Source: JAVKMO01 sp031539345
Lineage (GTDB): Bacteria > Bacteroidota > Bacteroidia > Chitinophagales > Chitinophagaceae
Direction of reading: 5' to 3'
Length of the DNA stretch: 64,000 nt
Assembly: GCA_031539345.1 (NCBI GenBank)
Contig: JAVKMO010000017.1
Location: forward strand, 62,001 to 126,000
Under the pieces are notes generated by a model that was given only the letters and a program-made list of their open reading frames with translations, was not told the origin of the DNA and did not search any database. Position 1 is the stretch's first letter. Each line of letters opens with the position of its first letter. Shown here in pieces: positions 45,938-53,601 of the stretch. The translations under genes were made by a program, and so were the position numbers.

Positions 45938-46450
45938 TTAAACAAGAAGTGAAAATTGTTGCCCAAGCCAACTTTTAGAAACAGGGATAAGCCAATTTTG
46001 ACGAAGGTCTTTAAGTGTTGAAACGGTATTGTTAAAATATAACGTGTCGGAAGTGATCAGCTTATTTTGTAAGGCATACTCAACTTGTTGATAAGGTAAA
46101 GTTTCTACTTTATTGTTTTTGTAAAAAGCCAATAAGTGTCGATTTAAAAAATCAATATCAAGCGTTTTTCCATGTTGTTCAACACAATGAAATAATTTGT
46201 CTTTCGAGCAACCTCCCAAACGAACGTCTTTTTCATTGACAATAAAAACTAAAAATTGACCGTACAAAATCGTCGCATTTGCACTTACTTTATCATCGTG
46301 CGAAGTCCACTCTTCGACAAAAGATTGCAATACTTTTTCGCTTGCTAATGTTTCCGCCAAGGATAATTTTCTACTCGCCTGAAAAACAAAAACACTGTCT
46401 GTGTCAGATGTGGTAGCCAAAGCGTCGAGTTGTTGAAGATAAGTTTGCAT
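45938..46450 (-). CDS. Conserved Bacteroidota protein, often mislabelled 'ABC transporter ATPase'
   Basis: The 170-aa soluble protein has a repetitive pattern VFVFQASRKLSLAETLASEKVL, then SFVEEWTSHDDKVSANATILYGQFLVFIV, GGCSKDKLFHCVEQHGKTLDIDFLNRHLLAFY and the C-terminal WLIPVSKSWLGQQF. This matches, from memory, a family of about 160 aa common in Bacteroidota. No Walker A or ABC signature is present, so any ATPase label is a transfer error. Its function is unknown. It is first in the six-gene run, 18 bp upstream of metF. Confidence 0.75.
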   Translation of the reverse strand: MQTYLQQLDALATTSDTDSVFVFQASRKLSLAETLASEKVLQSFVEEWTSHDDKVSANATILYGQFLVFIVNEKDVRLGGCSKDKLFHCVEQHGKTLDIDFLNRHLLAFYKNNKVETLPYQQVEYALQNKLITSDTLYFNNTVSTLKDLRQNWLIPVSKSWLGQQFSLLV

Positions 46451-46586
46451 AAGATTAAAATTAAGTGAGGAGTGGAAAGAAAAAGAATATATTAAATTAG
46501 AAATCTTTTTTGTTCTTCATTAAGAAACGCAATTTTAATTTTGTATAACAAATCAATCTGACTTCAATAAGCCTTATATTTTACGC

Positions 46587-47063
46587 ATGAAACAAGCCCC
46601 CATTTTTATACAAGATTATGTACCTCAATGGAAGGCAAATTTTGTCTCTCTCAATATAGCATGGATACAAAAGTTTTTTGTTGTAGAAGAGCACGACAAA
46701 GAACAATTAGAACACGTAGAAGAAATTGTCAATCGAGGAGGCGTAATTTTATTTGCGATACAAAGTAATGTCCCCGTTGGCACAGTAGCTTTGATTAAAG
46801 AAAACGACAAACTGTTTGAATTGGCAAAAATGGCGGTAGATGAAGCCCATCAAGGCAAAGGAATAGGAAGGTTGCTCATTGAACATTGTATAAAAAAAGC
46901 AAAACAAATGGGAGTAGAAAAACTTTTTTTATTGTCGAACAAAAAGCTCGTTCCTGCGATTTCGCTATACACCAAAATGGGTTTTGTAGAAAAGCCATTA
47001 ATTGCAAACGATTATGACCGTGCGGATATTTATATGGAATTGGATTTGACAAAGAATGAATAA
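46587..47063 (+). CDS. GNAT-family N-acetyltransferase
   Basis: A 158-aa GCN5-related acyltransferase. The acetyl-CoA pyrophosphate loop is in AVDEAHQGKGIGRLLIEHC (Q/R-x-x-G-x-G/A), and the strand before it (PVGTVALIKENDKLFELAKM) is the usual GNAT motif D-A transition; KLVPAISLYTKMGFVE is motif B. The substrate is unknown, most likely a small amine or protein. A TATATTTT sequence at 46575-46582 abuts the start. It overlaps the next gene by 8 bp, implying translational coupling. Confidence 0.88.
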   Translation: MKQAPIFIQDYVPQWKANFVSLNIAWIQKFFVVEEHDKEQLEHVEEIVNRGGVILFAIQSNVPVGTVALIKENDKLFELAKMAVDEAHQGKGIGRLLIEHCIKKAKQMGVEKLFLLSNKKLVPAISLYTKMGFVEKPLIANDYDRADIYMELDLTKNE

Positions 47064-47427
47064 TATAAACGAAAAGAATTTCTGTGTTACTTGTGGAGTG
47101 AACATTTTGAATGAAGCGAAAGCAAATGCCAAGGAATTGTGTTGGTATGAAAAAAAATTGCCAAGTGATATTGTGATAAACAATGCGAATTTTTATTGTA
47201 GCAGTTGTTTAAAAAAACACGTCCGACTTCAAATTGAAAAAGAAATTGACGCACTTTCGTATGACGACATTAAAGGCAAAAACAAATTTAACAACATGGA
47301 TTTTGCGAGAGAGTTAATCGACGGAATTGACTATGATACAATTGGTAAAAAAATAATTTTCTCTCGTTTTTATCTCGTTCGGCGAGGATATTGTTGCCAT
47401 AATAAATGTAAAAACTGCCCTTATTAA
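47056..47427 (+). CDS. Small Cys-rich protein: CWC-like N-terminus and DUF5522-like C-terminus
   Basis: A 123-aa protein with two cysteine clusters. The N-terminal one (CVTCGVNIL, CWYEKKLP, CSSCLKKHV) resembles the cysteine-rich CWC metal-binding family of Bacteroidota. The C-terminal one (KIIFSRFYLVRRGYCCHNKCKNCPY) is the DUF5522 signature. The two are usually adjacent genes or a fused pair, and probably bind zinc. The middle segment (residues 55-90) is charged and helical. It is coupled to the GNAT gene by 8 bp. No function is known. Confidence 0.75.
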   Translation: MNNINEKNFCVTCGVNILNEAKANAKELCWYEKKLPSDIVINNANFYCSSCLKKHVRLQIEKEIDALSYDDIKGKNKFNNMDFARELIDGIDYDTIGKKIIFSRFYLVRRGYCCHNKCKNCPY

Positions 47428-47456
47428 CAAAATAATGTATGGCTTTTGGTTTAATC

Positions 47457-47464
47457 TATATTTG
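47457..47464 (+). promoter_or_regulatory. Candidate -7 box of comA-aroE
   Basis: TATATTTG, an exact TAnnTTTG match, 102 nt upstream of the comA ATG. If used, it would leave a leader of roughly 95 nt. Confidence 0.35.
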
Positions 47465-47566
47465 TTACTTTCCTTGTGGGTATTCTTTTAACTCGCTGTG
47501 AGGAGAAAAAGAACTCATACGAAACAACTTTCCTTTATTCAAAACATCACTTTTAGATTAAAAATT

Positions 47567-48355
47567 ATGACAAAAAAAATTACCCTCTCGCACATGCCCA
47601 AACGAACAAAGCAACCTCGTAACAACGGCGTTACAATGGTCATGGATAAAGGATTGAGTTTAAATGAAATTGACAATATGTTGAGTGTTGGAAGCACACA
47701 TATTGATTTTGTCAAATTGGGTTTTGGCACAGCTTTTGTTACGCCACACTTAGACAAAAAAATCGCTTTATATCAAAAACACAAGATGCCTATTTTTTTA
47801 GGTGGCACTTTATTTGAAGCCTTTTATATCCGCAATCAAGTTGCCGATTATATTTCTTTGTGTAAAGATTTTGGCATTGATGCGGTAGAAATTAGTGACG
47901 GGTCAATTGAAATTTCTCATAAAGAAAAATGTAAAACGATAGAAAAATTTGCAAAACATTTTCAAGTGTTGAGCGAAGTGGGGAGCAAAGATGCTGCACA
48001 TATTATTCCTCCATATCAATGGATTGCTTTAATGCAAAGCGAATTAGAAGCCGGTGCAAACTTTGTGATTGCAGAAGCTAGAGAGGCCGGCAACGTGGGC
48101 ATTTATCGTGCGTCTGGTGAAGTGCGTGAAGGTTTGGTAGATGAAATTTTAACCAAAATTCCTGCCGCAAAAATTATTTGGGAAGCACCTCAAAAATCAC
48201 AACAACTTTTTTTTCTCAATTTATTAGGTTGCAATGTGAACCTTGGTAATATTGCACCGCATGAAATTATTGCCTTAGAAGCCATGCGTATTGGACTGCG
48301 AGGAGATTCGTTTTATTTTTATTTGCCCAAAAATTTGCAACCAAAAGTAAAATGA
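47567..48355 (+). CDS. comA: Phosphosulfolactate synthase
   Basis: Adds sulfite to phosphoenolpyruvate to give (2R)-phospho-3-sulfolactate, step one of coenzyme M synthesis in methanogens and of sulfolactate formation in bacilli. Conserved positions: KQPRNNGVTMVMDKGLSL, HIDFVKLGFGTAFV, KMPIFLGGTLFEAF, AVEISDGSIEIS, VLSEVGSKD, IAEAREAGNVGIYRASGEVR, and NLGNIAPHEIIALEAMRIGLRGD. The ATG at 47567 gives 262 aa, in family range; a longer frame from 47498 adds a basic non-conserved leader. It overlaps aroE by ATGA. Downstream sulfolactate enzymes are not in the window, so the end product is unclear. Confidence 0.9.
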   Translation: MTKKITLSHMPKRTKQPRNNGVTMVMDKGLSLNEIDNMLSVGSTHIDFVKLGFGTAFVTPHLDKKIALYQKHKMPIFLGGTLFEAFYIRNQVADYISLCKDFGIDAVEISDGSIEISHKEKCKTIEKFAKHFQVLSEVGSKDAAHIIPPYQWIALMQSELEAGANFVIAEAREAGNVGIYRASGEVREGLVDEILTKIPAAKIIWEAPQKSQQLFFLNLLGCNVNLGNIAPHEIIALEAMRIGLRGDSFYFYLPKNLQPKVK

Positions 48356-49092
48356 CAGCACAACATTTTGGTCTTATTGGCTTTCCTCTTTCGCATTCTT
48401 TTTCGCCCACTTTTTTTGCTGAAAAATTTGCTCGTTTACACTTGTTGCAACATACGTACCAAGCATTTCCGCTTACACACATTCACGAATTGCCAATATT
48501 ATTACAACAACAAAAATTAGACGGCTTTAATGTTACCATTCCTTACAAAGAGACTGTATTGCCTTATTTGCATACTGCAAATGATATTGTTAAAGCCATT
48601 GGTGCTTGTAATTGTGTGTCTATAAAAAACAATTTGTTGTATGGTTACAATACAGACGTTATTGGGTTTGAACAATCGTTGTTGCCCTTATTACATCCGC
48701 AACATCAACACGCACTGATTTTAGGCACAGGCGGTGCCGCAAAAGCCGTTGATTATGTGTTGAAACAAAACAATATTTCTTCAACATTTGTCAGTAGAAC
48801 AAATAGCGAAAATGCACTTGTGTATGAAGCCTTAGACAAAACGCTATTGAAAAAACATTTGTTAATTATCAACACAAGTCCTTTGGGTATGTCGCCCAAT
48901 ACAAATGTTTGCCCTAATATTCCGTATGAATTGATAACTCCAGAACATTTGTGTTATGACTTGATTTACAACCCTACAGAAACTTTGTTTTTGCGTCAAG
49001 CAAAAATGAAAGGGGCAAAAACAAAAAACGGATACGAAATGCTCCTTCTACAAGCAGAAGAAAGTTGGCGTATTTGGAATCAAGAAAAATAG
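48352..49092 (+). CDS. aroE: Shikimate dehydrogenase
   Basis: NADPH-dependent reduction of 3-dehydroshikimate to shikimate in aromatic amino acid synthesis. Family motifs: GLIGFPLSHSFSPTFFAEKF (shikimate-binding Ser residues), GFNVTIPYKETVLPYL with the catalytic Lys, NTDVIGFEQSL with the catalytic Asp, and the cofactor loop LILGTGGAAKAVDYVL. The C-terminal YNPTETLFLRQAKMKGAKTKNGYEMLLLQA is classic. Length 246 aa is on the short side (E. coli 272). The ATGA overlap with comA implies coupled translation; the pairing of the two pathways has no obvious logic beyond phosphoenolpyruvate use. Confidence 0.95.
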   Translation: MTAQHFGLIGFPLSHSFSPTFFAEKFARLHLLQHTYQAFPLTHIHELPILLQQQKLDGFNVTIPYKETVLPYLHTANDIVKAIGACNCVSIKNNLLYGYNTDVIGFEQSLLPLLHPQHQHALILGTGGAAKAVDYVLKQNNISSTFVSRTNSENALVYEALDKTLLKKHLLIINTSPLGMSPNTNVCPNIPYELITPEHLCYDLIYNPTETLFLRQAKMKGAKTKNGYEMLLLQAEESWRIWNQEK

Positions 49093-49193
49093 CCACGATA
49101 AAGACAAACAAAAATTGTTTTGTATTTGTCATTGTTTCAACAGAATAAATATTTTTCTCCGCACTATTTTTTTATCCATTTATATAACCCTTT

Positions 49194-50849
49194 ATGCTCA
49201 CAGTTCACAATGTCTCCCTTGCTTTTGGTAAACGCGTATTATTTGATGAAGTCAATTTGTCTTTTGTAAAAGGCAATTGTTATGGCATTATTGGGGCAAA
49301 CGGTGCGGGCAAAAGTACCTTTGTAAAAATTTTAAGTGGAGATATTGAAGCCAATAAAGGACATATCGAAATTGCACCCAATAATAGAATGGCTGTGCTT
49401 AAACAAAACCATTCTGAGTTTAACGAGTGTACAATTTTAAACACTGTTTTAATGGGGCACAAAACCATGTGGAAAGTATTTAAAGAGCGTGAAACCATTT
49501 ATGCAAAAGAAGATTTTTCTGAAGAAGATGGCATGAAAGCCGGCGAATTAGAAGCCGCTTTTGGCGAGATGGGTGGATATACCGCAGACAGCGACGCAGC
49601 AACACTTTTAAGCGATTTGGGCATTCCTGAACAACTGCATTCAACCTTAATGAAAGACGTTGCGGGAAACATAAAAGTGAAAGTGCTTTTAGCACAAGCC
49701 TTATTTGGCAATCCCGACATTTTACTCCTTGACGAACCAACAAACGACATGGAGGCAGAGACGATAAAATGGTTAGAAAATTTTTTAGCAGATTATCAAA
49801 ACATCGTTCTTGTTGTGTCGCATGACAGACACTTTTTAGATACCGTTTGCACGCACGTCGTGGACATTGACAAACAGAAAGCAAAAATTTATACCGGCAA
49901 TTATTCTTTTTGGTATGAAAGCTCTCAACTTGCAGCGAGACAAGCAGTAGATAAAAACAAAAAAACAGAAGACAAGAGAAAAGACTTGTTAGACTTTATT
50001 GCCCGCTTTAGTGCCAATGCGTCTAAATCGAAACAAGCAACTTCACGAAAAAAAGCATTAGACAAATTGGTGTTGGAAGACATTCAACCTTCAAGCAGAA
50101 AATATCCAGGCATATTTTTTAAGTCTGACAGAGAAGTTGGCAATCAAATTTTAGAGGTTAAAAAATTGACCAAAAAAATCGGCAATGAAGTTTTGTTTAC
50201 GGACGTTTCTTTTGTTACAAACAAAACAGATAAAATTGGCGTTATCAGCAAAAATGCCTTAGCCGTAAATGCTTTTTTTGATATTATTGCTGAAATAAAT
50301 AAACCTGACGCAGGTGAAATAGAATGGGGAACAACAGTAACAAAAGCCTATTTGCCAGTTGACAATAATGAGTTTTTTGCAACACATACACCGCTTATGG
50401 ACTGGCTAAGACAATATGTGCCAGCGAGTGTAAAAGATGTTGATGAACCTTTTTTACGTGGCTTTTTAGGGCGTATGTTATTTGGCGGAGACGAGGTGTT
50501 TAAAAACACCCAAGTGTTGAGTGGAGGAGAAAAAATGCGTTGTATGATTAGTAAAATGATGATGCAAAACCCAAATGTTATTTTACTTGACCAACCAACG
50601 AACCACTTAGACTTAGAAAGTATCACGGCTTTTAATAATGGCGTAATTGATTTTAAAGGCGTTGTTTTTATTGCCACACATGACCATCAATTTATGCACA
50701 GTGCAACAAACAGAATTATAGAATTAACGCCAAAAGGTATTATTGACAGACTGATGACTTATGATGAATACATTGCCGACGACAGAGTAAACCAACTGCA
50801 AGAAGAAATGTATCGCCAAGAACATTCTTCTATTTATTTACATACCTAA
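49194..50849 (+). CDS. ABC-F family protein with degenerate ATPase motifs (YbiT-like)
   Basis: A 551-aa soluble tandem-ABC protein of the ribosome-associated ABC-F type with no membrane segments. NBD1 has Walker A GIIGANGAGKSTFV, but its signature is VAGNIKVKVLLAQALFG rather than LSGGE; Walker B is LLLDEPTNDME. The linker (KNKKTEDKRKDLLDFIARFSANASKSKQATSRKKALDKL region) is strongly charged, as in ABC-F arms. In NBD2 the Walker A is lost (GVISKNALAVNAFFDII), the signature LSGGEKMRC is good, and the Walker B Glu is Gln467 (LLDQPTNHLD). I recall similar degeneration in Bacteroidota relatives, so it may be a subfamily trait. Confidence 0.88.
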   Translation: MLTVHNVSLAFGKRVLFDEVNLSFVKGNCYGIIGANGAGKSTFVKILSGDIEANKGHIEIAPNNRMAVLKQNHSEFNECTILNTVLMGHKTMWKVFKERETIYAKEDFSEEDGMKAGELEAAFGEMGGYTADSDAATLLSDLGIPEQLHSTLMKDVAGNIKVKVLLAQALFGNPDILLLDEPTNDMEAETIKWLENFLADYQNIVLVVSHDRHFLDTVCTHVVDIDKQKAKIYTGNYSFWYESSQLAARQAVDKNKKTEDKRKDLLDFIARFSANASKSKQATSRKKALDKLVLEDIQPSSRKYPGIFFKSDREVGNQILEVKKLTKKIGNEVLFTDVSFVTNKTDKIGVISKNALAVNAFFDIIAEINKPDAGEIEWGTTVTKAYLPVDNNEFFATHTPLMDWLRQYVPASVKDVDEPFLRGFLGRMLFGGDEVFKNTQVLSGGEKMRCMISKMMMQNPNVILLDQPTNHLDLESITAFNNGVIDFKGVVFIATHDHQFMHSATNRIIELTPKGIIDRLMTYDEYIADDRVNQLQEEMYRQEHSSIYLHT

Positions 50850-50861
50850 ACATCTTCAACT

Positions 50862-53240
50862 ATGAAACAAATTTTTATTCTTTCCATTTTGTTGATGTCT
50901 TTAAAAGGCTTTTCTCAACAAACATTACAGCTTACACCAAAGCCCGTTTCTTTGTCTATCTCTGAAGGAGACAAAAAATATTCAATACAAAAGCAAACCG
51001 CAATTGTTGTTGCGTCTGCTCAAGAACAAAAAGAAGCTGCGTTTTTAAGTGCTTATTTCAAAACCTCTTTCGGCGTTGCATTGCCCATAAGCAAAGGGGT
51101 GATGAAAAAAGGAAATATTGATCTTCAGATCAAGCCGATAGAAAACAAAACAAAGGGGGCTTATGAATTAGACATTCTGCCGACACAAATTGAATTGCGA
51201 GCAAACGAACAAGAAGGCTTATTTTATGGCATTCAAACTTTAATCCAACTGATAGAACAAACCAATCAGACCGCACAAATAAGGGTAGAAAAAAAAATAC
51301 AATTACCGTCTCTATATATTCAAGATTATCCTCGCTTTAATTATCGTGGCATGCACCTTGATGTTTCACGACACTTTTATTCCGCACGGTTTATTAAAAA
51401 ATACATCGACTATTTAGCCGCTTACAAATTCAATGCTTTTCATTGGCACTTAACAGATGATCAAGGTTGGCGAATTGAAATCAAAAAATACCCCAAATTG
51501 ACACAAATAGGGGGCTTTAGAAATGGCACCATTATTGGAAATTATCCTGGAACAGGCAATGACAGTTTGCATTATGGAGGGTTTTATACACAAAGAGAAA
51601 TCAAAGAAATTGTACGATATGCGACAGAAAGACATATCACGATTATTCCTGAAATTGAAATGCCGGGGCATGCAAGTGCTGCAATTGCTGCGTATCCCCA
51701 ACTCAGTTGTTTTCCAGAAGAGGATACAGAAGTGCCGCCTTCTTGTGATTGGAGTCGCAGTAAAAAAGGCAAACAAGTACAACAAACATGGGGCGTTTTT
51801 GATGACGTTTTTGCACCAACCGCATACACGTTTCATTTTTTAGAAAATGTATTAGACGAAGTGCTGGCTTTATTTCCGAGTCAATATATTCACATTGGTG
51901 GAGATGAGTGTCCCAAAAAAAATTGGCAACGAAGTGCATTTTGCCAAGACCTTATCAAACAAAATAACTTAAAAGATGAGCATGGTTTGCAAAGTTATTT
52001 CATCAATAAAATAGAAAAATATCTTAACACAAAAGGAAGAAATATTATTGGCTGGGACGAAATTTTAGAAGGCGGTTTAGCCCCAAACGCAACGGTGATG
52101 AGTTGGCGTGGAGAGGCGGGTGGCATAGAAGCGGCTCAACAAAATCATACCGTAATTATGACCCCAAACAAGCCCGTATATTTTGATCACAGACAAAGCA
52201 AACACGAAGACAGCATTACGATTGGCGGCTATAATAGTTTAGAAGCCGTTTATCATTATGAACCCATACCGAAAGAATTGAGTCCAGAAAAAAGTAAATA
52301 TATTTTAGGTGCACAAGCCAATGTGTGGACAGAATACATGAAGAATGAATCCAAGGTTGAATATCAAGTGTTTCCGAGAATGATTGCTTTAAGTGAAGTG
52401 TTGTGGAGTGCTAAAGAAAGCCGCAACTGGAGCGATTTCACACAACGACTGCCGTATTTGTTAAAAACATTAGACGAAAAAAAAATCAATTATAGCAATG
52501 CTTATTATGATTTAGAAGAAGCCGTTTTGCCAAGACCTGATTTTAATGGCGTAAATTTTTTATTGAAAGGAAAGTTTTACAAAGACTCTTTTCTTGGTCA
52601 AGGCGTCAATATGTTTACGGCAGGTTTTGTGAGTAATAAAAGTCCTAAAGATTCTCTCCTTACGCAGATTACCGAAAACGGTGAATATGTTTGGTTTTTA
52701 TTGAAAAATGACAAGGGCAATAATCAAATCCTTGCAAACGTAAACAAGCAAAAATTTTTCTTTAATAAAGCAACAGGAAAAAAAATCACTTTAAATACCG
52801 AAGCGGGGAATATTTATCCCGGAGATGGTGCATTTACACTCGTAAATGGCGTTCAAAATCAAAGGGGCTTAGCAAAAAGCAGTGAGTTTTTAGGCTTTCA
52901 AGACAACAATTTGGACGCAACAATTGATTTTGAAAAACCAACCGAAATATCAATCGTAAAAATTCATACCCTTAATAAACCCGACAGTCGGGTGTATTTG
53001 CCTACGGCAGTTTCTCTTCAATGTTTAGATAATGCCAATATTAATAACACGGGTGCTCCTATAGAGCAATTTGCTTTTAAGGTGAATACAGAAACAAACT
53101 TACAAACCTTCAATTTGCCTACAATAAAAACGTGTAGAGCCTTACGTGTTATTGTAAATGGTTTTGGCACAATACAACCTGGAAATTCTGGTGCAGGCAA
53201 AAAAGCACATTTGCTTGTCGATGAAATTGAGGTGGAGTAG
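50862..53240 (+). CDS. Beta-N-acetylhexosaminidase, glycoside hydrolase family 20
   Basis: Secreted exo-hydrolase releasing terminal GlcNAc or GalNAc by substrate-assisted catalysis. Signal peptide residues 1-18 (MKQIFILSILLMSLKGFS). The GH20b-type N-terminal domain spans 20-140. The catalytic barrel (145-500) starts RGMHLDVSRHFYSARFIKKY and carries the Asp-Glu pair at Asp348-Glu349 in HIGGDECPKKNW. The WRGEAGGIEAAQ and LGAQANVWTEY segments are also typical. The C-terminal 290 residues include a carbohydrate-binding or F5/8-type-C-like domain (IVKIHTLNKPDSRVYLP). Length 792 aa fits Bacteroidota enzymes. It probably degrades chitin-type or host glycans, or recycles peptidoglycan. Confidence 0.92.
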   Translation: MKQIFILSILLMSLKGFSQQTLQLTPKPVSLSISEGDKKYSIQKQTAIVVASAQEQKEAAFLSAYFKTSFGVALPISKGVMKKGNIDLQIKPIENKTKGAYELDILPTQIELRANEQEGLFYGIQTLIQLIEQTNQTAQIRVEKKIQLPSLYIQDYPRFNYRGMHLDVSRHFYSARFIKKYIDYLAAYKFNAFHWHLTDDQGWRIEIKKYPKLTQIGGFRNGTIIGNYPGTGNDSLHYGGFYTQREIKEIVRYATERHITIIPEIEMPGHASAAIAAYPQLSCFPEEDTEVPPSCDWSRSKKGKQVQQTWGVFDDVFAPTAYTFHFLENVLDEVLALFPSQYIHIGGDECPKKNWQRSAFCQDLIKQNNLKDEHGLQSYFINKIEKYLNTKGRNIIGWDEILEGGLAPNATVMSWRGEAGGIEAAQQNHTVIMTPNKPVYFDHRQSKHEDSITIGGYNSLEAVYHYEPIPKELSPEKSKYILGAQANVWTEYMKNESKVEYQVFPRMIALSEVLWSAKESRNWSDFTQRLPYLLKTLDEKKINYSNAYYDLEEAVLPRPDFNGVNFLLKGKFYKDSFLGQGVNMFTAGFVSNKSPKDSLLTQITENGEYVWFLLKNDKGNNQILANVNKQKFFFNKATGKKITLNTEAGNIYPGDGAFTLVNGVQNQRGLAKSSEFLGFQDNNLDATIDFEKPTEISIVKIHTLNKPDSRVYLPTAVSLQCLDNANINNTGAPIEQFAFKVNTETNLQTFNLPTIKTCRALRVIVNGFGTIQPGNSGAGKKAHLLVDEIEVE

Positions 53241-53348
53241 TCTTAATGATAAACAATCACTATTCATGTCGTGCTATCAAACGTTTCAAAAAAACAAAAT
53301 AGATTTGACGAAAATTGCCTAAAATCATTTCACTAAATCATTTTGATT

Positions 53349-53537
53349 ATGGATAACAATTTAAGTATTACTGGACCTTTCTTGATTGTATTAGGGCTGA
53401 TTGAAAAAATTCCGCCAACCTTACAACTCATTTTAATTTTGGTCGGAATTTTCGTTAGCACCGTTAGTGCAGTCATTAACGTATTAAATTATAGAGACAG
53501 AAAACGAAAAGAAAGAGATGAAAAGCAAAAAGTATAA
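53349..53537 (+). CDS. Small membrane protein, 62 aa
   Basis: The ATG at 53349 (a TTG two codons earlier is ignored) opens MDNNLSITGPFLIVLGLIEK, followed by IPPTLQLILILVGIFVSTVSAV and a strongly basic tail NYRDRKRKERDEKQK. That gives one or two hydrophobic segments and a cytoplasmic charged C-terminus. It is short and I do not recognise a family; the clear charge asymmetry suggests a real membrane peptide. It stands alone between the GH20 gene and the convergent carB. Confidence 0.4.
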   Translation: MDNNLSITGPFLIVLGLIEKIPPTLQLILILVGIFVSTVSAVINVLNYRDRKRKERDEKQKV

Positions 53538-53601
53538 CTTTTTCTGTGTTCTGTAACAGTAACTGAAAGGCGATGGTTAAACACGATATGCCATTCACTT
53601 T

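Noticed and set aside
53241..53348. Terminator after the GH20 gene
   Set aside because: No inverted repeat with a T tract was found in this gap.
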